NCBI GenBank assembly: GCA_034433305.1
Contig: DAOUAM010000053.1
Span: forward strand, 1 to 64,000
Reading direction: 5' to 3'
DNA: 64,000 bases
Origin: DAOUAM01 sp034433305
GTDB taxonomy: Bacteria > Chloroflexota > Dehalococcoidia > Lucifugimonadales > DAOUAM01
The position numbers and the translations under genes are program-made. Below the pieces are notes generated by a model. That model ran no database searches. It was not told where the DNA came from and saw only the letters and a program-made list of their open reading frames with translations. This document shows, piece after piece, positions 1 to 7,924 of the stretch (position 1 is its first letter; each line of letters starts with the position of its first letter).

Positions 1-30
1 CCCAGGCGGCCCCAGCAGTATGACCCTCAC
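1..30 (-). CDS. adk: Adenylate kinase, first ten codons only (cut by left edge)
   Basis: Ten codons from a GTG at 28-30 read MRVILLGPPG, the start of adenylate kinase up to the first part of its P-loop. A GGAG element lies about 10 nt upstream and the secY stop is 36 nt before the start. adk directly follows secY in most bacterial spc operons, so position and sequence agree. The enzyme interconverts ATP, AMP and ADP in the cytoplasm. The rest lies outside the window. Confidence 0.8.
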   Translation of the reverse strand, partial: MRVILLGPPG

Positions 31-66
31 TCTAGCTGCACTCCGTCGCTGCCCTGGCCGCAGGCC

Positions 67-1404
67 CTACCGGATGAACCCCTCGTAGTTGCGCATCAGC
101 AACTGGGCCTCAAGCTGCCGCATGGTATCCAGGGCAACGCCCACCATGATGAGCAGCGACGTGCTGCTCAGCGTGAGCGCCCGGATATCGGTGATCTGCG
201 TGACTAAGTAGGGCAGCACGGCCACGACGCCCAGGAAAAGGGCGCCGCCCCATGTAATCCTCACGATGACGCGGTTCAGGTACTCCTGCGTCGGCTTGCC
301 GGGCCTGATGCCCGGGATGAAGCCCCCGTTGCGTTGCAGGTTCTCCGCCAGGTTCTGCTGCTGGAAGATTATCAGCGTGTAAAAGAATGTGAATATGACC
401 ACCAGGAAGAACACCGCGATCCAGTAGGGGAAGTTGGTGGGATCGAAGGTGCTGGACAGGGACCTCGCCACGCGGGAGAAGATGTCGTCGCTCAGCGGGT
501 TCCTGAAGTAGCTTGCTACGGTCGTGGGCAGGATGATGATGGAGAAGGCGAAAATCAGCGGGATCATGCCCGCCGAGTTCACCCTCAGGGGCAGGAACGT
601 CGAGCCTGTCTGCCTCTGCATCCTGCCGCCCCGGAACACGCTCCGGCCATACTGCACCGGCACTCGCCTCTGGGCCTCGGTGAACAGCACGATGAGGTAA
701 ATCACCGCGAAGCCGAACAGGCCCAGCAGGATAAGCCCGCCGGCCTGCTCCCGCTGCAGGAAGCCCCGCCCAATGATCTGCGGCAGCCTGGCTACGATGC
801 CGCCGAAGATGATGAGGGAAACGCCGTTGCCAAGGCCGCGCTCGGTAATCAGCTCGCCCAGCCACACCAGGAACACCGTGCCGGCCACCATGGATATGAC
901 CATGGCCAGCGTCTCCAGGTTCAGGCCGATGACCACGCCAGGCAGCACCCCTGACTGGCCCAGCAGCGTCAACTGGCCCCAGGACTGGAGCGCGGCTATG
1001 GGCACCGTGAGCCAGTGGGTAAGCTGGTTGATCCGCTGGCGTCCGTACTCGCCCTCCTGGGATAGCGCCTTGAGCCTGGGCACCACCGGCACCAGGATCT
1101 GCATGACGATGGAGGCCGTAATGTAGGGGTAAACGCCCAGGGCCGCGACGCTCAGGTTGGCCAGGGCGCCGCCGCTGAACAGGTCCAGGAACCCCAGCAG
1201 CGCCTGCTGCTGGAAGGCCTGGGCCAGCGCTTGCGTGTCCACGCCGGGCACCGGCACGTGGGCCACGAACCTGAACACCACCAGCATGGCCAGCGTGAAC
1301 AGGATTTTGGCCCGCAGGTCCGGCACCCGCATGGCGTCCAGCATGGACTGGATAAGCTGCGGCCTGGTGGGGGCCTGGGTACGTACACTCTGCACCTGGC
1401 GCAT
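67..1404 (-). CDS. secY: Preprotein translocase subunit SecY
   Basis: This 445-aa polytopic membrane protein is the channel subunit of the SecYEG translocon, which moves unfolded preproteins across, or inserts them into, the cytoplasmic membrane. About ten hydrophobic segments are visible. The first follows a short basic N-terminus, with the typical plug-region motif FLDLFSGGAL at about residues 72-81, and the basic cytoplasmic loop QRRVPVQYG is present. Length is normal. The ATG shares one base with the rplO stop (TAATG) and follows GGGAG, so the two are translationally coupled. It is the last complete gene of the ribosomal supercluster. Confidence 0.98.
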   Translation of the reverse strand: MRQVQSVRTQAPTRPQLIQSMLDAMRVPDLRAKILFTLAMLVVFRFVAHVPVPGVDTQALAQAFQQQALLGFLDLFSGGALANLSVAALGVYPYITASIVMQILVPVVPRLKALSQEGEYGRQRINQLTHWLTVPIAALQSWGQLTLLGQSGVLPGVVIGLNLETLAMVISMVAGTVFLVWLGELITERGLGNGVSLIIFGGIVARLPQIIGRGFLQREQAGGLILLGLFGFAVIYLIVLFTEAQRRVPVQYGRSVFRGGRMQRQTGSTFLPLRVNSAGMIPLIFAFSIIILPTTVASYFRNPLSDDIFSRVARSLSSTFDPTNFPYWIAVFFLVVIFTFFYTLIIFQQQNLAENLQRNGGFIPGIRPGKPTQEYLNRVIVRITWGGALFLGVVAVLPYLVTQITDIRALTLSSTSLLIMVGVALDTMRQLEAQLLMRNYEGFIR

Positions 1405-1850
1405 TACCTGATCTCCCTGACGCTGCCCCCCGCGGCCTCGATCTTCTCTCGCGCCGACCTGGAGAACCGGTGTGCCTGGACCTGAAGGGGCACGGCAAGC
1501 TCACCCCTGCCAAGCACCTTGACAGGCAGCTTCACGTTCTTGATGAGTCCCGCCACGGCCAGCGCCTGGGGGGTCACCTCGGCATTGGCCGGGAACTGGG
1601 CGAGGCTGTCCACATTGACCTCGGCGTACTCCACATGGTTAACGCTGGTGAAGCCGCGCACCTTGGGTAGCGCCTGGGACAGGGGCATCTCGCCGCCACC
1701 GAAGCCGGGGCGCACGCCCCCTCCGGTGCGGGCCTTCTGGCCCTTGATGCCCTTGCCCGAATAGCTGCCGTGGCCGCTTCCATCGCCGCGGCCCACACGC
1801 TTGCGGCGCTTCCTTGATCCTGGGGCTGGCCTGATATTATGTAGCTGCAT
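1404..1850 (-). CDS. rplO: 50S ribosomal protein L15
   Basis: L15 is 148 aa and binds 23S rRNA late in large-subunit assembly. The N-terminus MQLHNIRPAPGSRKRRKRVG and the glycine-rich loop GRGDGSGHGSYSGKGIKGQK are family hallmarks, as is the following GGEMPLSQALPKVRGF. Length is normal. It lies between rpmD (93-nt gap) and secY (1-nt overlap), the usual spc order. Confidence 0.98.
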   Translation of the reverse strand: MQLHNIRPAPGSRKRRKRVGRGDGSGHGSYSGKGIKGQKARTGGGVRPGFGGGEMPLSQALPKVRGFTSVNHVEYAEVNVDSLAQFPANAEVTPQALAVAGLIKNVKLPVKVLGRGELAVPLQVQAHRFSRSAREKIEAAGGSVREIR

Positions 1851-1943
1851 TATGCCTGTCCTGCCATGAACGCCCTGCTGCCCCGGGCTGGCGTGGCCAG
1901 GGGCACAGCGCTTAGCGTGATTGCTGAACAGGGGCCACTCCCA

Positions 1944-2132
1944 TCACTGGGATGGTAGCTCCCGCACCTCCACCAGGTGGCTGACCTTGAACACCATGCC
2001 CCTTATGGACGGCGTGTCCTCGTGTACCACCGTGTGGTTAAGCTTCTTGAGTCCCAGCCCGGCGATGGTCGCCCGCTGGTCTCTGGTGAAGCCTATGCCG
2101 CTCTTTTTCCAGGTAATGGCAATCTTGCCCAT
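1944..2132 (-). CDS. rpmD: 50S ribosomal protein L30
   Basis: A 62-aa L30. It has the expected opening (IAITWKKSGIG) and the IRGMVFKVSHLVEV segment that packs on 23S rRNA. It sits between rpsE and rplO as in most bacteria. The 93-nt gap to rplO is the longest in this part of the cluster and shows no clear hairpin or promoter. Confidence 0.96.
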   Translation of the reverse strand: MGKIAITWKKSGIGFTRDQRATIAGLGLKKLNHTVVHEDTPSIRGMVFKVSHLVEVRELPSQ

Positions 2133-2157
2133 AGTTTACATCCAGAATGGGGCCAGG

Positions 2158-2700
2158 TCAGGCCCGCTGGGGCTGCTGCCCGTTCTTGCCCGACTGGGCC
2201 AACTGCCGGCGTCTGGCTATCTCTCCCTCGGGGTCCTTGAGCATGGAGAGGGCCTTGAAGGTAGCCTTGACGCAGTTCACCGGATTGGTGCTATGGTGGG
2301 CCTTGGTCAGAATATCCCGGATGCCTGCCAGCTCCACCACGGCCCGCACAGAGCTTCCAGCGATAACGCCTGTGCCCGGCGCGGCAGGCTTGAGCCAGAC
2401 CTGAGAGCTTCCGAACTTGGCCCTGACCTCGTGGGGAATGGTGCTGCCCTTGAGGGGGACGCTGAGCATGTTCTTGCGGGCCTGGTTGGCGCCCTTGCGC
2501 ACGGCATCGGGGACGGCATCGGCCTTGCCCAGGCCCACGCCCACGTGGCCCTGGCCGTCGCCCACGACCACCACGGCATTGAAGCTCAGGTGCCGGCCGC
2601 CCTTGATGACCTTGGCCACCCGGGAGATTTTGACCACCCGCTCCTGTAAAGAAGAAATCTCTTCAGCGGCCTCGGGCCTCTCGTCCACAGTCGTTACCAT
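2158..2700 (-). CDS. rpsE: 30S ribosomal protein S5
   Basis: S5, 180 aa, helps form the mRNA entry site and affects decoding fidelity. The dsRNA-binding-like N-domain (ERVVKISRVAKVIKGGRHLS) is followed by the C-domain with GSGVIAG-like sequence, seen here as GTGVIAGSSVRAVVELAGI. The start codon overlaps the rplR stop by one base, implying coupled translation. Confidence 0.98.
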   Translation of the reverse strand: MVTTVDERPEAAEEISSLQERVVKISRVAKVIKGGRHLSFNAVVVVGDGQGHVGVGLGKADAVPDAVRKGANQARKNMLSVPLKGSTIPHEVRAKFGSSQVWLKPAAPGTGVIAGSSVRAVVELAGIRDILTKAHHSTNPVNCVKATFKALSMLKDPEGEIARRRQLAQSGKNGQQPQRA

Positions 2701-3065
2701 CAGAACTCAAGACCTCCCTCGCGTGCGGCATCGGCCAGCGCCTTGACCCGGCCATGGTACTTGAAGCCCCCACGGTCGAAGACGACCCTGGTGATGCCCT
2801 TCTCTTTGGCGCGCTGGGCCACCAGGGAGCCTACCAGTTTGGAGATGTCCGCCTTGCGCTTGCCGTCCTTCTGCTCCTTGACGGCGGCCTCGATGCTGGA
2901 GGCGGCGACCAGCGTGGTGCCCCTGGTATCGTCAATGACCTGGGCATAGATGTGGTTCAGGCTGCGGAACACCGCCAGCCTGGGTCTTTCCTGTGTGCCC
3001 GCCAACCTGCGGCGTACCCGTATGTGCCGGGCAGTCCTTTGAGACTTGGTGGAACCCTTGGGCAT
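2700..3065 (-). CDS. rplR: 50S ribosomal protein L18
   Basis: L18, 121 aa, binds 5S rRNA with L5. The C-terminal hallmark FDRGGFKYHGRVKALADAAREGG is split here as FDRGGFKYHGRV then KALADAAREGGLEF. The central RLAVFRSLNHIYAQVIDD matches the family. Normal length; three bases separate it from rplF. Confidence 0.98.
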   Translation of the reverse strand: MPKGSTKSQRTARHIRVRRRLAGTQERPRLAVFRSLNHIYAQVIDDTRGTTLVAASSIEAAVKEQKDGKRKADISKLVGSLVAQRAKEKGITRVVFDRGGFKYHGRVKALADAAREGGLEF

Positions 3066-3068
3066 TCC

Positions 3069-3611
3069 TTACGCCCTCCTAGCGCTCTTGCCAGGCTTCA
3101 GACGCACCACCTCATCGGCGTAGCGAATACCTTTGCCCGTGTAGGCGTTGGGTGGCCTGACGGCGCGGATGCGTGCCGCCACCTGGCCGACGACCTGCTT
3201 GTCCACGCCCCTGACGTGGATGCGTGTGTTATTCTCCACTTCGAAGGTAATGCCAGGCACCGCTGGGACCTCCACGGGATGGGTGAACATCACGTTCAGG
3301 GTCAGCCCGTTGCCGCTCTTCTGCGCCCTGTAGCCCACCCCCACCATGTCCAGCGTCTTGACGTACCCCTGGCTGACGCCCGCGACCATATTGGCGATGA
3401 GGTTCCTCGTCAGGCCGTGCAGCGCCTTGTGCTGGCGCTCGTCGGAAGGACGCTCCACCTTGATGACGCTGTCCTGCTGGACGACGCGCATATCTGGGTG
3501 GAAGTCCCGGGTAATGGTCCCCCTTGGCCCGTTGACGGTCACCTGGTTGCCGTTTATGGACACCTTCACACCAGATGGGACAGGAATCGGCTTGTTCCCT
3601 ACTCTAGACAT
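3069..3611 (-). CDS. rplF: 50S ribosomal protein L6
   Basis: L6, 180 aa, has two duplicated alpha/beta domains and binds 23S rRNA near the factor-binding site used by EF-G and EF-Tu. MSRVGNKPIPVP at the start and PPNAYTGKGIRYADEVVRLK at the end are characteristic. Normal length and canonical position between rpsH and rplR. Confidence 0.98.
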   Translation of the reverse strand: MSRVGNKPIPVPSGVKVSINGNQVTVNGPRGTITRDFHPDMRVVQQDSVIKVERPSDERQHKALHGLTRNLIANMVAGVSQGYVKTLDMVGVGYRAQKSGNGLTLNVMFTHPVEVPAVPGITFEVENNTRIHVRGVDKQVVGQVAARIRAVRPPNAYTGKGIRYADEVVRLKPGKSARRA

Positions 3612-3623
3612 TGCGCAGACTCC

Positions 3624-4025
3624 TCACCATACGTAGCACAGGAGTTCCCCACCCAGGCCTCTACGCCATGCCTCTTTGCCAGTCATGACCCCCTGCGAGG
3701 TGGAGATGATGGCGACCCCCAGTCCTCCGTAGAACCGTGGGATCTCGCCCTTGCCCACGTAAACCCGCAGGCCAGGCTTGCTCACACGCTTGAGGCCCGT
3801 TATGGCGGGCTGTTTCTTCTCGTGGTAGTGCAGGCGGAGCTTGATGACGCCCTGGGGCGAGCCGTTCTTCACGACCTCGTAGTCCTGGATGAAGCCCTCT
3901 TCCTTGAGGATCTTCGCCAGCGCCACCTTCAGGTTAGACGCCGGGACGGACACCGTCTCGTGACGGATGGCCACGGCGTTGCGGATGCGCGTCAGCATGT
4001 CTGCAATGGGGTCTGAAACTGCCAT
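3624..4025 (-). CDS. rpsH: 30S ribosomal protein S8
   Basis: S8, 133 aa, binds helix 21 of 16S rRNA. The N-terminal signature DPIADMLTRIRNA and the C-terminal STSQGVMTGKEAWRRGLGGE are present. In Escherichia coli S8 represses the spc mRNA; no matching target structure was searched for here. It follows the zinc-type rpsN with a 52-nt gap. Confidence 0.98.
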   Translation of the reverse strand: MAVSDPIADMLTRIRNAVAIRHETVSVPASNLKVALAKILKEEGFIQDYEVVKNGSPQGVIKLRLHYHEKKQPAITGLKRVSKPGLRVYVGKGEIPRFYGGLGVAIISTSQGVMTGKEAWRRGLGGELLCYVW

Positions 4026-4077
4026 GCCTCTTCCTCGGTGAGTGGGAAGGAACCGACCTCACACTAGAGTCCCGGGG

Positions 4078-4263
4078 CTACCAGCTAGCCTTCCGGACGC
4101 CAGGGAGCAGGCCGCGCAGGGCCAACTCCCGGAAGCAAATGCGGCACAGCCCGAACTGACGGATATAGGCCCTGGGCCTGCCGCACCGGTGGCACCGGTT
4201 ATGGTACTGTACCCTGAACTTGGGAGGTCTTCTCCACTTTGCTTTTTTTGATTCCTTTGCCAC
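4078..4263 (-). CDS. rpsZ: 30S ribosomal protein S14, zinc-binding short type
   Basis: A 61-aa S14 of the short, zinc-binding class. Cysteines C24, C27, C40 and C43 form two CxxC knuckles around CHRCGRPRAYIRQFGLCRIC. The long zinc-free S14 (about 100 aa) is not seen in the window. Canonical position between rplE and rpsH. Confidence 0.97.
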   Translation of the reverse strand: MAKESKKAKWRRPPKFRVQYHNRCHRCGRPRAYIRQFGLCRICFRELALRGLLPGVRKASW

Positions 4264-4316
4264 GCGATTACCTTGACATTAACTAGTACATATTAAGTAT
4301 AGCCACGAGCCATGCA

Positions 4317-5138
4317 TCAGGCTACCCTGGCGCCGACCCTGGCCGCGGCCGGCCGGGCAAAAGGCATGCCCAGCAGCTCCAGCAGCCTGAGGCCCTCCGC
4401 GTCGTTACGCGCCGTAGTCGCCACCACAATTTGAAGGCCGCGGATGCGGTCTATGGAGTTGTAGTCTATCTCCGGGAAGATGACCTGCTCCCGTATGCCC
4501 AGCGAGTAGTTGCCACGGCCATCGAAGGAGTCCCTGGGCACACCCTGGAAGTCCCTGATCCTGGGCAGCGCCGAGCTTATCAGCCGGTCCAGGAACTCAT
4601 ACATCCGCCTTCCGCGCAGGGTCACCATCAGCCCGATGGCCATGCCCTCCCTGATCTTGAAGGCCGAAATAGACTTCCTGGCCCGTGTGGTCACAGGCCT
4701 CTGACCGGTGATCATGGTCAGGTCACGGGTGGCGCTCTCCAGGGCGCGGGCGTTCTGAAGGGCCTCACCCATGCCTATGTTGAGCACTATCTTGCTGACC
4801 CGTGGGACCTCCATGATGCTTTTGTAGCCGAACTCCCGCATGAGGGCTGGCACGACCTCGTCGCGGTACCTGGCCAGCATGCGAGGCACCGCCGGCACCT
4901 CTGGCCCAGAGGGCGCCTCCTCGGCGGCCTTCTGGGCCGCCTCCTGTGCCCTGCGTCCTCCGCGCCGGCGAGGCTCCTCACCCCCCTGGCCGCCGCCCCG
5001 CTGCTGCGTGGCCCTGGCACCTTCCTGGGCCTCGCCCGTAGCCTGCTCGCCACGGCGGCGCTGGCCCCGGCGTCGGGCCTCCCCCTCGGCCGGCTGGCCC
5101 TGGGCTGCTTGCTGTTCTCTTTCCTCTCCGGTCGTCAT
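4317..5138 (-). CDS. rplE: 50S ribosomal protein L5 with long N-terminal low-complexity extension
   Basis: L5 contacts 5S rRNA and P-site tRNA. The conserved protein starts at about residue 86 (MLARYRDEVVPALMREFGY) and includes RVSKIVLNIGMGEA, ITGQRPV and TRARKSISAFKIREGM. The first 85 or so residues are almost entirely E, A, R, Q and G, giving 273 aa against a usual 180 or so. I chose the ATG at 5136-5138: it overlaps the rplX stop as ATGA and follows AGGAAG at 7 nt. A GTG 18 nt further up lacks a ribosome site. The extension is continuous with the L5 core, with no stop between. Confidence 0.96.
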   Translation of the reverse strand: MTTGEEREQQAAQGQPAEGEARRRGQRRRGEQATGEAQEGARATQQRGGGQGGEEPRRRGGRRAQEAAQKAAEEAPSGPEVPAVPRMLARYRDEVVPALMREFGYKSIMEVPRVSKIVLNIGMGEALQNARALESATRDLTMITGQRPVTTRARKSISAFKIREGMAIGLMVTLRGRRMYEFLDRLISSALPRIRDFQGVPRDSFDGRGNYSLGIREQVIFPEIDYNSIDRIRGLQIVVATTARNDAEGLRLLELLGMPFARPAAARVGARVA

Positions 5139-5446
5139 TCGATCACTTCCTGGCACTTCTTGCAGAGTCTCGCCTTGGTGCCATCCGCCAGCACCCTGTA
5201 GCCGACGCGCGTCGGCCGGTTGCAGTGGGTGCAGATGAGCATCACGTTGGCGGCGTGGACGGGCATCTCCTTCTGTATGATGCCCGCCTGCCGCAGGCCG
5301 CGAGTGGGCCGGGTATGGCGAGCTACCACATTGATGCCTTCCACCAGCACCTTGTTCTCACGCGGAAAGGCCCGCTGGACCTTTCCCTGCTTGCCACGGT
5401 CACGCCCCTTGATTACCAGCACAGTGTCATTGGCCCGTAGCCTCAT
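5135..5446 (-). CDS. rplX: 50S ribosomal protein L24
   Basis: L24, 103 aa, is an assembly initiator with a KOW motif (DTVLVIKGRDRGKQGKV). The C-terminus carries two CxxC pairs (CTHC and CKKC) around RPTRVGYRVLADGTKARL, the zinc-ribbon form seen in many L24 proteins. The ATG at 5446 follows GGAGG at 9 nt and comes one base after the rplN stop, so it is preferred to an in-frame start seven codons upstream inside rplN. Confidence 0.96.
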   Translation of the reverse strand: MRLRANDTVLVIKGRDRGKQGKVQRAFPRENKVLVEGINVVARHTRPTRGLRQAGIIQKEMPVHAANVMLICTHCNRPTRVGYRVLADGTKARLCKKCQEVIE

Positions 5447-5447
5447 G

Positions 5448-5816
5448 CTATATGACCTCCGGGGCAAGGGAAACGATACGCATGAAGTTCTTGTCCCGCA
5501 ACTCGCGCGCCACAGGCCCGAAGATGCGGGTGCCTCGTGGCATCAGGTCGTCATTGATAATCACCGCGGCATTATCGTCGAAACGAATATATGAGCCATC
5601 GGCGCGGCGGTGCGGCCTCACGGTGCGCACTATGACCGCCTTCACCACATCCCCTTCCTTCACGGCTGCGCCGGGCACGGCCTCCTTCACGGCGGCGACG
5701 ATGACATCGCCCACCGCGGCGTACCTTCTGCCGCTGCCGCCAGGTATGCCGATGCACCGTATCACCTTGGCGCCGGAGTTGTCGGCTACTCGCAAGCGAG
5801 TGTACTGCTGTATCAT
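5448..5816 (-). CDS. rplN: 50S ribosomal protein L14
   Basis: L14, 122 aa and normal length, lies at the subunit interface. MIQQYTRLRVADNSGAK and FDDNAAVIINDDLMPRGTRI are near-invariant in the family. It is flanked by rpsQ and rplX in canonical order. Confidence 0.98.
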   Translation of the reverse strand: MIQQYTRLRVADNSGAKVIRCIGIPGGSGRRYAAVGDVIVAAVKEAVPGAAVKEGDVVKAVIVRTVRPHRRADGSYIRFDDNAAVIINDDLMPRGTRIFGPVARELRDKNFMRIVSLAPEVI

Positions 5817-5834
5817 AGCTGCTTCAAAACCTCT

Positions 5835-6245
5835 TTACGTGCCCGGCTGGGCAGTCGCGGCGCCGGCCTCCGTGGCCTGCGGCTCCGGCTGCGGACTGGC
5901 GGGGGCAGCCTCAGGTGCTCTGGGCGCAGGCGCGGGCGCCGCCAGGGCAACGCCCTGCTCCTCGGAGATTTCTTCGGGGCGGATTTCGGGCAGTTCGCCC
6001 TTTTCCACAATCTCCACCACGCGCCAGCGCTTGGTGCGGGACAGGGGCCTCGTCTCCATGATCTTGACGAGGTCGCCCACCTTGCACTCGCCCTTCTCGT
6101 CGTGGGCCATGAACCGCGTGCGGCGCCTCACCGCCTTGCCGTACAGGGGGTGTGGCTGGCTCCAGTCCACGACCACCACCACGGTCTTTTGCATCTTGTT
6201 GCTGACGACTCTGCCCACTCGGACTTTGCGACTCTGGAAGCTCAT
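5835..6245 (-). CDS. rpsQ: 30S ribosomal protein S17 with acidic/Ala-Pro C-terminal tail
   Basis: S17 is an OB-fold 16S rRNA binder. Residues 1-85 are the normal protein (RVGRVVSNKMQKTVVVVVD, then a KVGDLVKIMETRPLSRTKRW core). About 50 further residues follow, made mostly of A, P and E and predicted to be disordered, giving 136 aa against 80-90 usually. The start overlaps the rpmC stop (ATGA). No stop or frameshift separates core from tail. Confidence 0.97.
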   Translation of the reverse strand: MSFQSRKVRVGRVVSNKMQKTVVVVVDWSQPHPLYGKAVRRRTRFMAHDEKGECKVGDLVKIMETRPLSRTKRWRVVEIVEKGELPEIRPEEISEEQGVALAAPAPAPRAPEAAPASPQPEPQATEAGAATAQPGT

Positions 6246-6445
6246 TTTACGCCCTTGGCCAGTTCCCGCTCCCGGACCACGGTATTGATGCGCGCGATCC
6301 GCCGTCGGGTCTTTCTGATCTCGTTGACATTGGAAAGCTGCATAGTAGCCGCGCGGAAGCGCAGGTTCATCAGCTCGCGGTAGGTGCTTTCACGCTCCTT
6401 GCGCAGCTCCTCGTCACTCAAGGCCCTGATGTCGTCTATTTCCAT
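6242..6445 (-). CDS. rpmC: 50S ribosomal protein L29
   Basis: L29, 67 aa, is a helical hairpin near the exit tunnel. The signature MNLRFRAATMQLSNVNEIR followed by KTRRRIARINTVVRERE identifies it. It overlaps rpsQ by four bases. Confidence 0.96.
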   Translation of the reverse strand: MEIDDIRALSDEELRKERESTYRELMNLRFRAATMQLSNVNEIRKTRRRIARINTVVRERELAKGVK

Positions 6446-6449
6446 AGTG

Positions 6450-6872
6450 TCACACCGCTTGCAGGCTGTCCCGGGCCACTATCTTGGTGGCGATGGGGAG
6501 CTTGTCGGCGGCAAGGCCCAGGGCCTTCCTGGCTACATCCTCGGGCACGCCGCCCATCTCGAACAGGACTCTTCCCGGCTTGACCACGGCCACCCAGTGG
6601 TCAACGGCGCCCTTGCCGCCGCCCATGCGTGTTTCCGCCGGGCGCGCCGTAACCGACTTGTCGGGGAAGATGCGTATCCATATCTGCCCGCCGCGCCTGA
6701 TATGCCTGCTCATCACGCGGCGAGCAGCCTCTATCTGCCTGGAAGTCACCCAGGCCGCCTCCATGGCCTTGAGGCCGTACTCGCCGAAGTTGACGGTGCT
6801 TCCCGCGACGGCCTTCCCCTTGCGGCGGCCCCTATGATGGTTGCGATACTTGACTCTCTTCGGCTGCAACAT
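6450..6872 (-). CDS. rplP: 50S ribosomal protein L16
   Basis: L16, 140 aa, is needed for the A-site region and peptidyl-transferase assembly. MLQPKRVKYRNHHRGRRKGK and the later GRVLFEMGGV are typical. The start lies 41 nt inside the end of rpsC, an unusually long overlap for this operon, because rpsC carries a C-terminal extension. Confidence 0.98.
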   Translation of the reverse strand: MLQPKRVKYRNHHRGRRKGKAVAGSTVNFGEYGLKAMEAAWVTSRQIEAARRVMSRHIRRGGQIWIRIFPDKSVTARPAETRMGGGKGAVDHWVAVVKPGRVLFEMGGVPEDVARKALGLAADKLPIATKIVARDSLQAV

Positions 6873-7581
6873 TGCCCGTTGGTCCTTCTTCCGCCTTCAG
6901 CGTCACTTCAATGGGCATGATCTCCTCGGGCTGCTCCTCCCTGCTGCGCTGCTCCAGGACATCGCCCTTGTAAATCCAGACTTTAACGCCTATGCGCCCG
7001 AACTCGGTGTGGGCCTCGGCGGTCCCATAGTCAATATCGGCGCGCAGGGTATGGAGAGGCACGCGGCCCTCCATCAGCTTCTCGCGGCGCGCTATCTCCG
7101 CGCCGCCCAGCCGGCCAGAGCAGAGGACCTTTATGCCCTTGGCCCCCGCCTGTACAGTCCTGGTCGCCGCCTGGCGCATGGCCCGCCGGAAGGCGATCCG
7201 CCGCTCCAACTGGTCGGCGATGCTGCGGGCCACCAGGGAAGCGTCCAGCTCTGGCTGCCGTATCTCCTGGACGTTCAGCCGTGCCCGCCTCTCGGTCAGC
7301 CCTTCCAGCATCTTGCGCAGCTCCTCCACTCGCTGCCCGCCACGTCCGATGACGATGCCGGGCCTGGCGGTGTGGATGGTGATGACCACGTCATTGCTGC
7401 CGCGCTCGATGTCCACGCGGGAAATGCCCGCATCGGGGTAGCGCTCCAGGATGGCGCGGCGTATAGCTATATCCTCCAGGACGAGGTTGCGGTACTCGAC
7501 TTCCTTGCCGGCGAACCACTTGGCCTGCCACTCCTTGATGACGCCAAGGCGAAAGCCGATGGGATGTGTCTTGTGGCCCAA
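6832..7581 (-). CDS. rpsC: 30S ribosomal protein S3
   Basis: S3, 249 aa, forms part of the mRNA entry channel and helicase site. The start is a TTG at 7579-7581, giving MGHKTHPIGFRLG, the family's standard N-terminus. GAGGAGG lies 9 nt upstream and the rplV stop is one base away. An in-frame TTG seven codons higher lies inside rplV and across the ribosome site. A KH domain (RPGIVIGRGGQRVEELRKML) is followed by the C-terminal S3 domain. About 25 glutamate-rich residues extend the C-terminus over the start of rplP. Confidence 0.97.
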   Translation of the reverse strand: MGHKTHPIGFRLGVIKEWQAKWFAGKEVEYRNLVLEDIAIRRAILERYPDAGISRVDIERGSNDVVITIHTARPGIVIGRGGQRVEELRKMLEGLTERRARLNVQEIRQPELDASLVARSIADQLERRIAFRRAMRQAATRTVQAGAKGIKVLCSGRLGGAEIARREKLMEGRVPLHTLRADIDYGTAEAHTEFGRIGVKVWIYKGDVLEQRSREEQPEEIMPIEVTLKAEEGPTGNVAAEESQVSQPS

Positions 7582-7582
7582 G

Positions 7583-7921
7583 CTAGCGTTCCTCCTCGTC
7601 AACGACGACAGTGATATGGCTGTTACGCCTGATTATCCTGGACACGCGGCCCCGCGCACGGGCGCGGAAGCGCTTCATGCGCGAGCCTTCGTTGGCATAG
7701 ATAGCGACAATACGCAGGTCGGCGATGCGGGCCACAAGCTCGTTTTCGGCGTTGGCCACGGCGGACTTGACCACCTTGGCCACCTGGCCCGCCGCCGGCG
7801 ACGGCAGGAACTGCAATATCTGCAGCGCCTCGTCAACCTTCTTGCCCCTCACCAGGTCTATTATGCGCTTGATTTTCTTGACTGATACGCCAGTGTTGGA
7901 AGCTGTTGCTCTTACGGCCAC
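7583..7921 (-). CDS. rplV: 50S ribosomal protein L22
   Basis: L22, 112 aa, has a beta-hairpin lining the peptide exit tunnel. The core KIKRIIDLVRGKKVDEAL and the hairpin region GSRMKRFRARARGRVSRI are clear. Canonical position between rpsS and rpsC. Confidence 0.98.
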   Translation of the reverse strand: MAVRATASNTGVSVKKIKRIIDLVRGKKVDEALQILQFLPSPAAGQVAKVVKSAVANAENELVARIADLRIVAIYANEGSRMKRFRARARGRVSRIIRRNSHITVVVDEEER

Positions 7922-7924
7922 GGC

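Noticed and set aside
110..1513. 467-aa minus-strand open frame overlapping secY and rplO
   Set aside because: Arg/Pro/Gly-rich shadow frame of two certain genes; no family resemblance.
2754..4016. 420-aa plus-strand open frame across rplR, rplF and rpsH
   Set aside because: Antisense shadow of three ribosomal genes in GC-rich DNA.
5139..5156. GTG start for rplE, 18 nt above the chosen ATG
   Set aside because: No ribosome site at the right distance; the ATG has AGGAAG and an ATGA overlap.
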